The position numbers and the translations under genes are program-made. The notes under the pieces were generated by a model. That model worked only from the letters and a program-made list of their open reading frames with translations. It was not told the origin of the DNA and ran no database searches. Below, piece after piece: positions 1 to 9,900 of a stretch of 64,000 nucleotides of DNA. This stretch comes from Magnetococcales bacterium (GTDB lineage: Bacteria > Pseudomonadota > Magnetococcia > Magnetococcales > JADFWU01). How positions within the stretch are numbered: the first letter of the stretch is position 1; every line of letters starts with the position of its first letter. The DNA lies in the NCBI GenBank assembly GCA_015234045.1, contig JADFWU010000001.1, forward strand, positions 253,943 through 317,942, written 5' to 3'.

Positions 1-749
1 AGATTGGCCTCAGCTTGTTTTTGTTTGTTCATTGCCAAAGCCAATTGGCGCAATACACTGCTCACCGTGTTGGATATGATTCCTAACTCATCATTTTCGT
101 GATTGGCAGGTGGTTGGATCTGGTTTTTGTCAGGATGGTCAGGATCAACAGAAGATAATTGGCGAACCAGTTGGGCCAGCGGTAGGGTCAGTGCATGATG
201 AAACAGTGTGGCGATCAATAGGGCAAGAAATAAGTTTCTCAGGATGCCACCCAGAATAATCCAGCTACTTCGGGCGATAAAATCTTGAACAGCGCGGTAG
301 TTATCCAGATCAATAATGATCTGTCCGACCGTTTCACCTTTGTGGAACAGATCGGAGGAAAGTGATGTCTCATCAAAAATCACCAGCGAAACCAGCCAGT
401 CCAACTGGCCGCTGGATACTGTTTTTTCCTCATGGGTCATCAGCGATCCGAAATTATCTAAAAATCGGACAGATTGAATAAAATCAAAACGTAACAATCC
501 TTGGGCAACCCGTTTAGCCATGGTAACGTCAAGATTGTAAGCGGCTTGTTCAGCAGAGTCGCGCACGACATCCAATGCTTCTTCAAGTCGTTGGTGTAGA
601 CGGTTTTGTTCCGTTAGAAGATCCAGAGTAACCTGTACACCACTGATAAAAAGTCCAATAAAGAGGGCTGCCAATACAGCAAGGCGGGTCTGACGAAAGG
701 CCAAACGATGGATCGGTGGTGGGGTCAGACTATTGCTCACTCCTCCCAT
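1..749 (-). CDS. Membrane sensor protein, N-terminal part (truncated by window edge)
   Basis: The frame is open on the minus strand from an ATG at 749 to the window start, giving 249 residues. A membrane segment lies at about residues 20-40 (RLAVLAALFIGLFISGV). An extracytoplasmic domain of about 120 residues follows, then a second membrane segment (ILGGILRNLFLALLIATLF), a HAMP-like linker ending NDELGIISNTV, and the start of a coiled coil. The layout and several motifs (VAQGLLRFDFI, GILRNL, DELG) match the N-terminus of the hybrid histidine kinase at 28361-32212, so this is very likely the sensor half of a paralogous kinase, but the output domain lies outside the window. It is divergent from the FecR operon across a 272-base gap. 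The coding call is firm; the kinase call is inferred from the paralog. Confidence 0.85.
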   Translation of the reverse strand, partial: MGGVSNSLTPPPIHRLAFRQTRLAVLAALFIGLFISGVQVTLDLLTEQNRLHQRLEEALDVVRDSAEQAAYNLDVTMAKRVAQGLLRFDFIQSVRFLDNFGSLMTHEEKTVSSGQLDWLVSLVIFDETSLSSDLFHKGETVGQIIIDLDNYRAVQDFIARSSWIILGGILRNLFLALLIATLFHHALTLPLAQLVRQLSSVDPDHPDKNQIQPPANHENDELGIISNTVSSVLRQLALAMNKQKQAEAN

Positions 750-852
750 ATTATTATTCCAAGCGTCTGTGAAAAACAGACCCCTGGCCCCCAATTATGG
801 ATCAAAACGAATTCTTAATATTTATATGGAACGTATTATAATAAATAAAAGT

Positions 853-879
853 TTGTATTTTCAATATTTTAAAATACAA
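853..879. promoter_or_regulatory. Perfect AT-rich inverted repeat between divergent genes
   Basis: TTGTATTTT at 853-861 and AAAATACAA at 871-879 form perfect 9-base arms with a 9-base spacer. The site lies between the divergent sensor gene and the FecR operon, about 40 bases upstream of a possible sigma-70 -10 element. It could be an operator, or just a chance palindrome in AT-rich DNA. Confidence 0.4.
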
Positions 880-897
880 TAATCCATGCTGAACTTC

Positions 898-926
898 TTG
901 AAAAAGAGTACCACTTCTGGCAATAT
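898..926 (+). promoter_or_regulatory. Possible sigma-70 promoter of the FecR/CHAT operon
   Basis: TTGAAA at 898-903 and CAATAT at 921-926 are 17 bases apart. The -10 match is weak. It would give a leader of about 90 bases to the chosen ATG at 1022. Confidence 0.3.
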
Positions 927-1021
927 AAAGACACTATTATCTAGCTTTGGGGGTTGTGGTGGGTAACAGCTCAAGCGATATCAGACAATCTGATAGGAAA
1001 TGCAGTCATTCGATTGCTTTT

Positions 1022-2443
1022 ATGACGGTTTTTCATAAGCGGTTAGCATCGGTATTGGCTGCCTTCTTACTGTTTTTCAGTGTTTTTTTGGCCGAGGATG
1101 TGTCTTCGGCTGTGCTCGGTTATGGTCAGCTCAAGGCGGTAATCGGCAGTGTTACCGTTACACCGGCAAAAGGTGGGCCGCCGCGAATCGGTAAAGTAGG
1201 CATGGCCGTTGCGCGTGGCGATCTGCTCGTCACCAGTGCGACTGGCAAAACCATTATCGCACTTTCCGATGGTTCTGAAATGAAGCTGGGTGCGGCAACG
1301 CGCATGCATCTAAAAGGGACTGCCGATGCAAAACCCGGCACCCTCGGCGTTAATCTGCTCAGTGGTGTATTGCGTGCTTCGGTAACCAAGAAGGGGCCAA
1401 AAGGGCTGTTTACTGTGGCAACGCGGGGTGCTACTGCCAGTATTCGGGGCACCGATTTTATGGTGGAGGTGCGTAAGGAGTCGAGCTTCTTCTATATGAA
1501 CGAAGGAGCCATTGATGTGGATGGCTCAGGCAAGCAGGTGCGTTTGGAAGGGCAGCGTATGACCGCTAATGTGGTGGGACGTACACCGCTGTTGCCGGTC
1601 TCTTTGGACGATAATCCAACCCTGAAAACAGCGCGTGACACACTGCGTGGTTTTACCCAGACCGATATTCCGGCTGATATTGCCAAACTCAAGCATCATA
1701 AAGAGGTTCTGGCACGTTGGCATATCAGTTATGCCAGCCTGTTGATGGATGAAGGGCGACACTATGAGGCGGAAACCACTCTGCTGATTGCTCGGGATCT
1801 TTCCAAGTTGGATAAGGTTCAAAGTGAGATTTATAGCCTGATTGCCAATATCCATGCCCGTTTTCTCAATGATCCGCAGGGCGCGTTAACGCGGTTTGAA
1901 GAGATTATTGACAACTATCCGCAAACCCAATTCTATCAGCCAGCACTGTTCAATGCCTATCTGCTCGCCCAGGAGTTGGGCATGCTTGATAAATCCAAAC
2001 AGATTGCCGCTCGGTATATTAATGCGTTTCCCAATGGACGCTACAGACATGTTCTTCAATCAGCAATTAATCCAATAGATGCAAAGCCTGGTTTGCCCAC
2101 TGAAAACCGACAGTTTGAACAACAAAATTTCATCCCGGATCAGCAGATTAATACGCCTTCTACAAACAATCCAAAACGAGATATCACTCTCCCTATGGAC
2201 TCTCCGTTGATGGACTCTCCGTTGATGGACTCTCCGTTGATGGACTCTCCGTTGATGGACTCTCCGTTGATGGACTCTCCGCCATTGGAGGTCATTCCAA
2301 ATGATGAGGCGTTGCCTGAAGAGTCTCCGCCTTTGGCCGCGCCTGTCATGGATTCTCCATCCATTGAATCTCCGGTTATGGAATCGCACTCATCATTGCC
2401 AACTGACGCTGATCCGCCACCGGATGAGGAGGTAGGCCGATGA
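1022..2443 (+). CDS. Exported FecR-domain protein with tandem MDSPL tail
   Basis: This 473-residue protein starts with a signal peptide (MTVFHKRLASVLAAFLLFF, cleavage near SSA). I chose ATG 1022 because the longer reading from TTG 947 would bury that signal. A FecR-type periplasmic domain follows at about residues 35-180 (AVIGSVTVTP, GDLLVTS, GATASIRGTDFMVEV). The middle region, about 215-345, is helical and TPR-like (HYEAETTLLIA, PQGALTRFEEIIDNYP). The tail is low-complexity with five exact MDSPL units and degenerate relatives. FecR domains often sense or organise envelope processes, and FecR proteins without a sigma/anti-sigma partner are common beside large exported proteins. It is the first gene of an operon with the AsmA-like gene 33 bases downstream. 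No sigma-factor gene is adjacent, so classical FecIR signalling is not supported. Confidence 0.85.
   Translation: MTVFHKRLASVLAAFLLFFSVFLAEDVSSAVLGYGQLKAVIGSVTVTPAKGGPPRIGKVGMAVARGDLLVTSATGKTIIALSDGSEMKLGAATRMHLKGTADAKPGTLGVNLLSGVLRASVTKKGPKGLFTVATRGATASIRGTDFMVEVRKESSFFYMNEGAIDVDGSGKQVRLEGQRMTANVVGRTPLLPVSLDDNPTLKTARDTLRGFTQTDIPADIAKLKHHKEVLARWHISYASLLMDEGRHYEAETTLLIARDLSKLDKVQSEIYSLIANIHARFLNDPQGALTRFEEIIDNYPQTQFYQPALFNAYLLAQELGMLDKSKQIAARYINAFPNGRYRHVLQSAINPIDAKPGLPTENRQFEQQNFIPDQQINTPSTNNPKRDITLPMDSPLMDSPLMDSPLMDSPLMDSPLMDSPPLEVIPNDEALPEESPPLAAPVMDSPSIESPVMESHSSLPTDADPPPDEEVGR
2195..2284 (+). repeat. 15-base tandem repeat encoding MDSPL
   Basis: Five identical copies of ATGGACTCTCCGTTG run from 2195 to 2269, and a sixth copy diverges at its end (2270-2284). 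Units are in frame, so copy-number change would lengthen the protein tail without a frameshift. Identity at the DNA level, including third positions, points to recent expansion. Confidence 0.95.
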
Positions 2444-2476
2444 TCTGGAAGTGCGACAACGCATTTAGGACGGTTC

Positions 2477-5400
2477 ATGGCTGACACTGGCGGTCAGAAT
2501 TCTGATTCCAATGGATCACGCCGTTCAACTGTGCAGAGTGAACCGGTCAAAATGCATCGACCATGGTTTCTGCGTCTGTTGAAGGGAATTGGATGGTCTG
2601 TGCTGACTGTTGTTGCCCTGTTGGTTGTTATTCTCATTGCCGGACAAACCTATCTCTCCTCCGAACCCTTCCGAAAACAGGCCGAACAGTTGCTCTCCGA
2701 GCAACTTGGACAGCCGGTTGTCTTTGGTGCTTTTTCGTTTAGTTTCTTCAATGGATTCATCATTCAGGATCTGCATGCTCAGATGATGGATGTCGGGCGC
2801 GTGGATCTGGGTGAAGCGGTATTGATCTATGATCTGACTGATTTGATTCAAGGGCGAATTTCCATTGGTGAGATCCGTTTGAGTGATACCGAAATCTGGT
2901 TGAATCTACCGGGCTTAAGTGCATTGACTGCTCAAGCAGCCACAGAACCGGTTGAGCCTGTCGAGATTGAGGGGCCGACCGAGCTGGCTATTCCGCTCTC
3001 AATCGCCATGAAAAAATGGACCTTGAATAATGTTTCGGTTCAGGTGGATGTCCAAGAGGGCGTTGCGCTTTCCCTGGAGAGTATCGGCCTTGAGATGGTG
3101 GCGGATGTCACGCCAGAGTTGATTACTCTCGAAGGGCTTCTTGACATTCTTACCATTCAGGCTGATTTGGATGGCAAAACGGTAAGTCTGCCATTCTCTT
3201 CAGTATTTGATCTGTCTCTATTGCCCATTGAACAGAAACTGGATCTGCATCGTTTGCTTGTGGGCTCTGAAGGGATGGTTCAGACGGTGCTTTCTGGCAG
3301 TGTTGAGGCATTGTTGACTGAACCGGAATTACTATTGGACATCAGTGAGAGCCAGCTGGATTTAAAACAAATTCTTGCTTTTGTTGCACCGATGCTGCCG
3401 CCTGATATGCCTAAAATAGATCTTTCTGGCCTGGTACATCCACACGTTGCCATCAGTGGTGTGTTAAATCCAACGGGCTTTAATGGTACGGCGCAAGTGA
3501 GTGTGACCGGATCAGCACTTGATGTTGTGGTACCTGATCAACAAGTCAGTGTCACCGGAGGTGTGCTCTCCGTTAAGAGTGAGCCAATCACACTTCAGAA
3601 CAATACGCCCGGAGTGATCAAAGCGTCTGGTGCTGTTCAATTGGCCGCTGTTGGATTGCCGGATGTTGCTGTGGATCAGCTGAATCTCAATTGGACAGTG
3701 CTTGGTGGTTTGACGGGTCCTATTGAGGCCGGTGTTGATCTGGCAATTGAAAATACGGTCGTAATAATTGGTGATGAACGCATTGAAACACCGGTTTCAG
3801 TTGAATTGAGAGCCGAAGCAGAACCAGCAGCCACTAAAGCTGTGCTGAAACGGTTGGCGTTGACGCTTGGACCGATGTTACAGATGGATGTGACTGGTCG
3901 TCTTGATCCCAATGACACAGACGGCTATTCCGCCTCTGCGTTGGCTTTGGTAACACCTACATTAAAGCCATTTCTTGAAAAGATTCCAAAAAAATTGATT
4001 CCAGAAGGTATTTATTTGGCCGTGCATGATGATGAACCGGATCGGATCACGGTTGAAATAAGGAGCCAGCTGGCAAAGGATTTTCTGCCGGTTACTGCCC
4101 ATGTGCAGGGTGAGTCTCATCTACATGGTTTGTCCTTCAAGGATGATAACAGCGGTGCAGCCGCGCAGTTGGATACCATGAAAGTGCGTTGGGTTGTTGA
4201 CTATCTCGCGGCACAGAAATCAATCAATGGTACGCTTTCAGCAATTACGCATGTCAAACAGCTTATGGTAGATAGACCAGAGCAGACAGAGGATCGTATT
4301 GATCTGGCTGATTTTATTTTGAATATCGACAGTACACTCACAGCGGATCTGATCGGTGAGACCAACGCTGAAAACAGTTTTATGCCCTCTGGGCTTGTCA
4401 ATGCAGGTGCTAAGACGCTGATCAGCGGAAAGCTGTCTGATTTGGATATGCAACAGGGAATGCGCCTGGCGAGCATGCGTTTTTCTTTGAACAATGATCT
4501 CACTACTGGAATAGATCGTGATGGCAAGCCACAAGGGCTTAAGGCGCGGCAGGCGTTGAGCGTTGGATTGACACAGTTGTCTTTGATTCAGGACGGTATT
4601 GATGCCCGAATCCCGGAGATGGCGCTTGCGCTGCAAGCCCATGAGGATTTGGATCAGGGTGATCTTGTTTTGGATCGGTTGAGTCTGGATGCACAGGAGT
4701 GGTTGAAAACACGTGTCACTGGTGAATTCAATACCAATAGCACTCGGTTCAAAGCTGATGCCAGTCTGGATCGGCTGAATCCAGCCAGTTTATTCAAGCA
4801 GATTAAGTTAAATCCCAATGAACCACCCGCGTTTACTATCTCCAAGGGTGCGTTGACAGCCTATCTCAATGCATCGGGCAAGCTACCAAAATCATTTCCG
4901 CCTGGTACGAAGATCTTTAATGCTCTGACGTTAGATTTAAAGAGCGGAGCTGATTGGAAAAAAGTCTCAGTGCAGGCCGCAGGGCATTCTGTTAACGCAT
5001 TTTCTGGCAATGTGGATCTGAATGGGCGTTTCAGGCCGAAAAGCAACAGCACTGCGCTCAACAGCGCATTTTCCATTCAATCCGTATCAGGTATTGAGGG
5101 ATTGCCCAAACATCAGGCTCGAGATATTAAAGCAGATCTTGCCTTGACTGGTACGGATCTGAACCACTGGACGTTAAAGAATGCAGCGTTCTCATTGGGA
5201 AAAACACACGCAACGCTGTCTGGTCGTGCGGGCGGGCTGAAGGCGGTTATCCTCGATGGTGCAACGGATCTGCCTACGCTCTTGAGCCGTGTTTTTGCTG
5301 ATTTGACCGCAAAAGTCAATCTGAATATAGCGGACCTTCTACCACGGGTCGTTGGTGATCAGATGAGCGGGCAGGGCAGTGAGTCGGTCACTGTGACAGT

Positions 5401-6310
5401 TCGGAAACGGGATAATGGTGATCTCAGTCTGGACGGTTCAGTGCGTGGTAAGGCGGTTTCCATTCAGATGGATGGGTTGGGGCTCTCCAGAATGAATGGT
5501 GGTTTCAGATTCCATAAAACGTTGAAATATGCCGAGCCCGGCAGCAATAACTCTGTCGATAAGAAGCGCACAAAAGCGGTTGGAATGTTTAATCCGGTGG
5601 GTATTTTGGCTGGATTGCGCCGTCACTCTGGCATTGGTCAGGGTTTGAGTATTGATCAATTGGATCTGGGGTGGTTGCAGGTGGATCATTTGAGTGCGGA
5701 TATTCACTTTGATGGTCGGAAACTCTGGTTGCAAAACGCCGGGCTTGATGCTTTGGGTGGTTCGGCTGGTCTTGATTTTATTCTTGAAAGTGGAGATCCC
5801 TTTGGATTTACCATGAGTCTCGAAGAAGCACAGATGGATCTGAATAAACTACTTGGTGAACGACAACGCATTGCCGGTGATGGTACAGTGGATATGGTCG
5901 TGCGTATGAAAACGCAGATTTCCGGTGAACAGAGGCGTTTGGATTGGGCGCGTACCCGATTGGATTTGGATATTACTCGAATTGGTAAACAGGCGTTGGA
6001 TCGATTGCTGCTCTTTTTAGATCCTGAAGAGAGTAATCCGGGCTTGGTGACAGCGCGGGCAAAACTGCAACTGGCCAATCCGTCTAAAGTCGGCATCTAT
6101 CTATCAAAGGGTATCATGTCGTTGTCCATCACCTTTCAAGAAGGTTTGATTGGTGCGTTTCAAATGGATCGAATTCCTGTTGCAGCATTGGCAGGGCTTA
6201 AAGGAACCGAACAGCTGGCCGAAGTGATCGGCAAACTGGCAACGCTCATGAATTTGGTGGGCGCACAATGGTATGGAGTGGATGAAAATGGAACGCTTCA
6301 GCTTTGGTGA
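2477..6310 (+). CDS. Large AsmA-like inner-membrane-anchored periplasmic protein (YdbH-like)
   Basis: This 1277-residue protein has one N-terminal membrane segment (about 32-55, WSVLTVVALLVVILIAG). The AsmA-type start of the periplasmic part follows (SSEPFRKQAEQLLSEQLGQPVVFG), then long beta-rich sequence to the C-terminus. AsmA-like proteins (TamB, YhdP, YdbH) form hydrophobic grooves that carry lipids between the membranes. The next gene encodes a YdbL/DUF1318-like lipoprotein, the arrangement known for ydbH-ynbE-ydbL, so I prefer YdbH-like over other AsmA branches. It is longer than Escherichia coli YdbH (about 880 residues). A Shine-Dalgarno-like AGGACGG precedes the ATG. Its end overlaps the start of the lipoprotein gene. 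The AsmA-like call is fairly secure; the YdbH assignment rests mainly on context. Confidence 0.75.
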   Translation: MADTGGQNSDSNGSRRSTVQSEPVKMHRPWFLRLLKGIGWSVLTVVALLVVILIAGQTYLSSEPFRKQAEQLLSEQLGQPVVFGAFSFSFFNGFIIQDLHAQMMDVGRVDLGEAVLIYDLTDLIQGRISIGEIRLSDTEIWLNLPGLSALTAQAATEPVEPVEIEGPTELAIPLSIAMKKWTLNNVSVQVDVQEGVALSLESIGLEMVADVTPELITLEGLLDILTIQADLDGKTVSLPFSSVFDLSLLPIEQKLDLHRLLVGSEGMVQTVLSGSVEALLTEPELLLDISESQLDLKQILAFVAPMLPPDMPKIDLSGLVHPHVAISGVLNPTGFNGTAQVSVTGSALDVVVPDQQVSVTGGVLSVKSEPITLQNNTPGVIKASGAVQLAAVGLPDVAVDQLNLNWTVLGGLTGPIEAGVDLAIENTVVIIGDERIETPVSVELRAEAEPAATKAVLKRLALTLGPMLQMDVTGRLDPNDTDGYSASALALVTPTLKPFLEKIPKKLIPEGIYLAVHDDEPDRITVEIRSQLAKDFLPVTAHVQGESHLHGLSFKDDNSGAAAQLDTMKVRWVVDYLAAQKSINGTLSAITHVKQLMVDRPEQTEDRIDLADFILNIDSTLTADLIGETNAENSFMPSGLVNAGAKTLISGKLSDLDMQQGMRLASMRFSLNNDLTTGIDRDGKPQGLKARQALSVGLTQLSLIQDGIDARIPEMALALQAHEDLDQGDLVLDRLSLDAQEWLKTRVTGEFNTNSTRFKADASLDRLNPASLFKQIKLNPNEPPAFTISKGALTAYLNASGKLPKSFPPGTKIFNALTLDLKSGADWKKVSVQAAGHSVNAFSGNVDLNGRFRPKSNSTALNSAFSIQSVSGIEGLPKHQARDIKADLALTGTDLNHWTLKNAAFSLGKTHATLSGRAGGLKAVILDGATDLPTLLSRVFADLTAKVNLNIADLLPRVVGDQMSGQGSESVTVTVRKRDNGDLSLDGSVRGKAVSIQMDGLGLSRMNGGFRFHKTLKYAEPGSNNSVDKKRTKAVGMFNPVGILAGLRRHSGIGQGLSIDQLDLGWLQVDHLSADIHFDGRKLWLQNAGLDALGGSAGLDFILESGDPFGFTMSLEEAQMDLNKLLGERQRIAGDGTVDMVVRMKTQISGEQRRLDWARTRLDLDITRIGKQALDRLLLFLDPEESNPGLVTARAKLQLANPSKVGIYLSKGIMSLSITFQEGLIGAFQMDRIPVAALAGLKGTEQLAEVIGKLATLMNLVGAQWYGVDENGTLQLW

Positions 6311-6890
6311 TGTATTAAACCGAACCGTGAACCAGATGCAGCGCGGATGTGTCGTGCTGGCAGGCGTTATCCTGTTGGCCGGATGTGGTGGGCCATTGGT
6401 CGAGGTGTCGGTGGTGGATGAACGTACCGCTATCGAAAACCAGATTCTCGGCACCTATGCCGAGTTGAATCAGGAGATGTTACTGGTCGCCTCGGTACGC
6501 AGTATCGATAGCAGTGGCAAACTGGTGGAAGGCCAAGCCTTGCCTGATGGAAAACTGAAGGTCGTCAGGGCGTTGCAACGATCATCGTTTAATCGAGATG
6601 ATATTGTTGGTTTTAAGAAACAGGCTATCCTTGGTGAAAATAATCAAGGAGGATTGAGTATCTTAAAGCCGGAAGCTCTCGAAGATGATCAGAGGCCATT
6701 TTTGACGGCTCTGATTGAGCAAGAGAACGCAGATCGGTTAGTGCTTATGCATCGGGTAATTGCCACGGATGAGAAACTGACTGAAGCGGATCTGGATAAA
6801 GTTCAGAAAATCTTCGCCGCCATGAATCGGGATAAGGCACTGCCCGGACAGATGGTTCAAGATGAAAACGGGCGTTGGATTTCCAAGTAA
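6288..6890 (+). CDS. DUF1318 (YdbL-like) outer-membrane lipoprotein
   Basis: This is a lipoprotein with lipobox LLAGC (Cys33 from the chosen ATG). The C-terminal part carries the DUF1318-like pattern: FNRDDIVGFKKQAILGENNQGGL, then ENADRLVLMHRVIA and a charged end. I chose ATG 6288 because GGAG lies 9 bases upstream; ATG 6336, directly before the signal core, is a shorter alternative. In Escherichia coli, YnbE (a small lipoprotein) and YdbL (periplasmic) are separate partners of YdbH. Here one lipidated protein of about 200 residues appears to cover both roles, since the mature start (GPLVEVSVVDERTAIENQ) recalls YnbE's position and the rest recalls YdbL. The gene overlaps the end of the AsmA-like gene, so the two are translationally coupled. 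Lipoprotein call strong; family call moderate. Confidence 0.7.
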   Translation: MERFSFGDVLNRTVNQMQRGCVVLAGVILLAGCGGPLVEVSVVDERTAIENQILGTYAELNQEMLLVASVRSIDSSGKLVEGQALPDGKLKVVRALQRSSFNRDDIVGFKKQAILGENNQGGLSILKPEALEDDQRPFLTALIEQENADRLVLMHRVIATDEKLTEADLDKVQKIFAAMNRDKALPGQMVQDENGRWISK

Positions 6891-6964
6891 CTGCCTGTTT
6901 GGAAACGGGTATAGGCCCGGATGAATCAGGGGTTGAAGCGATGTTGATAGAGCGTGGGAATGTC

Positions 6965-9900
6965 ATGAATCGAGGCGTGCAGTTATCTCGTCAATGGTCT
7001 GTGGCTCTGCTTATTGGGTTGGCGCTATTTTGTCATGCTTTAGTGGTGGATGCGGAGATGTTGCATCCGATGACCAGCCATCCAGCCTTGGATTTTGATC
7101 CAGATATCTCTGCGAATGATGCGGCCTTGGCCTTTGTCTCTGAGCGTTCTGGCAACCGGGATATCTGGATTAAGGGCATTGGTCCTGGGCAGTCTCCAAT
7201 CGCCAAACAGGTTACTGATCATCCGGCCAGTGAAACGGAACCCGCTTTGGATGCGTTGGGCGAGCGTCTGCTTTATGTGTCCAATCAAGCAGATCCCAGA
7301 GGTGATATCTATCTGCTTCATCTCAAAGAGGGGGTGAGTAAACGTCTGACCGGTAATGATGGTTCAGACAGTAGTCCAATTTGGGGCGACAAACCCACTG
7401 AAATCTACTATTTAAAACGCCTTTTGGGTCGTAGAAACGCTCAGGTGGTTCGGCTGGATTTTGTTACGGGTTCGGAATCAGTCGTCATTGAACAGGCGGA
7501 TGCTTTTTCACTGGGTGAAGAGGGCTGGCTGACCTATGGACTCAATGGTGTCATCTACGTCATCAATCTGCTTGATGGTTCTGCCGCGATTGCGCTGACT
7601 GGTGGTGCGGATCATGTACAGGATTTTGTTGATGTTGAACCCGTTTTTCATGGTAGTGATGAGGTTTTCTTTACCCGTTATGACCGGGACAGCAATGGTG
7701 ATGGTCGGGTAGATCAGGCGGATCATTCATCTATTTGGATGGCGCTGTTTAGAGAGGAATCACCGGCTGATTCCAATATCATGCGGGTTACACCTGAAGG
7801 CCATTTTCATCTTCATCCCACTAACACGGCAAATGATCTGGTTTTTACTGACCTGGAAAAAGGCGATCTGTATCGTCTGCCTTTGAGTGACTTTCTGGGT
7901 AACTATTCCCATATTGAAAGTGCGTTAGCATTGGTTGAACGCTATTTGGAGCATGGTCAACGCGCTGAAGCGTTGATGACCTTGGAAAATATCTCCAACG
8001 TACTTCTAAGAGATGCCGATACCCAACAGCGCACTGCGCTGGATTATCGGATGGTGGACTATCTGTGGGAAAATGGCCGCTATAATCAGGCCTTGAATGT
8101 ACTGAGTAAATATAAAGATCTGCCTGGTGTTACCGGTGCATTGGCAACAATCCATATCCGCTCTTTTGAACAGCATGCGGCACAAAAGCAACTGAACCGC
8201 CCTGAACTACACAGGCAAGTTAGCAAAGCCATAGCCGATATTAGAAAAATCGCAAAAAAATATCCAAAAGATGAGCAAATTCAAGGTTCATCAAGGATAG
8301 AAGTCGGGCATCTTCATCTGTTGATGGGAGATACGGTTGCGGCGCTTCAGAGTTTGATTCGGGTATCACGTCTGAAAGATCCAGAGATACGCGCCCGGGC
8401 ACTGTTTAACCGGGCTTCGGTCTATCGCCGTTTGGGTGAGACCGATAATCTGCGACAAGTCTATTTGGAAGTGATTCGTACCTTTGGTGAAGGCACTTTT
8501 TGGGGTAATCGCGCTATTGCTGAAGCGATTCAGGTTTCTGAAACCGGGCGGGATTATCGTGAAAAAGCGGTTTCCTTGCGTCAGTTGGTTGATGATGTAC
8601 CCAAATTGCCACGGCTTCAGGCTGCGACATATCTGCGTATTGCCGAACTATACGAGCAGAATGGTGCTAACGAAAATGCATTGACCTTTCTGGATCGTTT
8701 GAAGCAGCGCCATCCAGACCAGACCAGTCTGGTGAAGCAGGCGTTACAGCGTAAAGCTGAGATTTTGGTTGGTTTGCAACGCTATCAAGTGGCTGGTGAT
8801 GCCTATCAGGCGCTTCTGCAACAGGGATATTTAGTCAACGAATCAACGGTTCGCGCGTTGATGGTGCTCAATTGGGTACGTGCAGCGGTTGAGCAGCGTG
8901 ACCAAGGACGTGAACCGCGTCTGGCCGCTAAACGACTTAGAGAACTCATTGATAGTTATCCAGATTCAATAGAGGCTCATCGAGAGTATATTACCACCAA
9001 GGCCGCATTGGGTGAGGTGGTTCCGTTGGTCGCACTCTACGATCAGAAGTTGAAGGAAAATCCACAAAGTGCGCTTTATCGCTATACCAAGGCACTGGCA
9101 AAGACTTATGTGAAACCGTTGGATCTAGCGTCTATTGTTCCAGAGTTGCAAACCGTGGTCGGGTTGGCACCGGGTGTTGTCTATTATCATCAAACCCTTG
9201 GTTGGGCATTGGAGCAAAAAGAGCGGGTGGACGGTGACAGAGGGCGCGGCAGTCTTGAAAAGGCTCTGAATGCCTATCTTACTGCGCTTAATCTCAATGA
9301 TGAGACGCTTTATCCTGAAGTTGAAGCCAATCTACTGCTCAATGTAGGCAATGTTAATTTCCAATTGGATAATATTCAGGCAGCCTATCCGCACTATTTG
9401 GCACGAAAGGCGCTGAATCGTCCGACAGCAGTCAATGCGACTGAGTTGGTATTTCAAAAACGGTTGGGCGAAACAGCGTTTAAATCCGGTCATAACGATG
9501 TGTCGATTCAAGCGTATCAAGCGGCAATTGGATTGGTTGATTCTGATGACTCTGGTCTGAAAACCGAGTTGTTCGAACGGTTGGCATTATCTCATCAAGA
9601 GGCGGGAAATCATGCTCAGGCGTTGGATCTGTTTTCCAAAGCATTGGATCTCAATTTGGGCATGGGTCGGTCTGAAAATCTGGGTCGTTTGCAACGCAAT
9701 ATCGGATTAAATCTGTTTCAACTGGCCAAAGCGGAAAAAGCCGCAGGTCAAGGAGATCAGGCACTTGAAAAAGCGGTAGAGACCTTTTTGAAAAGTCTGG
9801 ATCATTTAGATCCGGCAGGGTTACGTACTCAGCAAGGCGGCGGCCTGATTAATCTGGCGGTTGGTCTGGATGATAAAGCGTCTCAGGCGGCATTTGGTTT

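Noticed and set aside
2195-2284. Short direct repeats considered as a CRISPR array.
   Set aside because: Units are contiguous 15-base copies without spacers and lie in frame inside a coding sequence.
1022-2443. FecR-domain gene considered as part of a FecI/FecR iron-uptake signalling unit.
   Set aside because: There is no ECF sigma factor or TonB-dependent receptor gene beside it.
2060-2487. Minus-strand frames made of repeated HQRRV or SINGE units opposite the MDSPL repeat.
   Set aside because: They are shadows of the tandem repeat in the FecR gene; any periodic DNA stays open in several frames.
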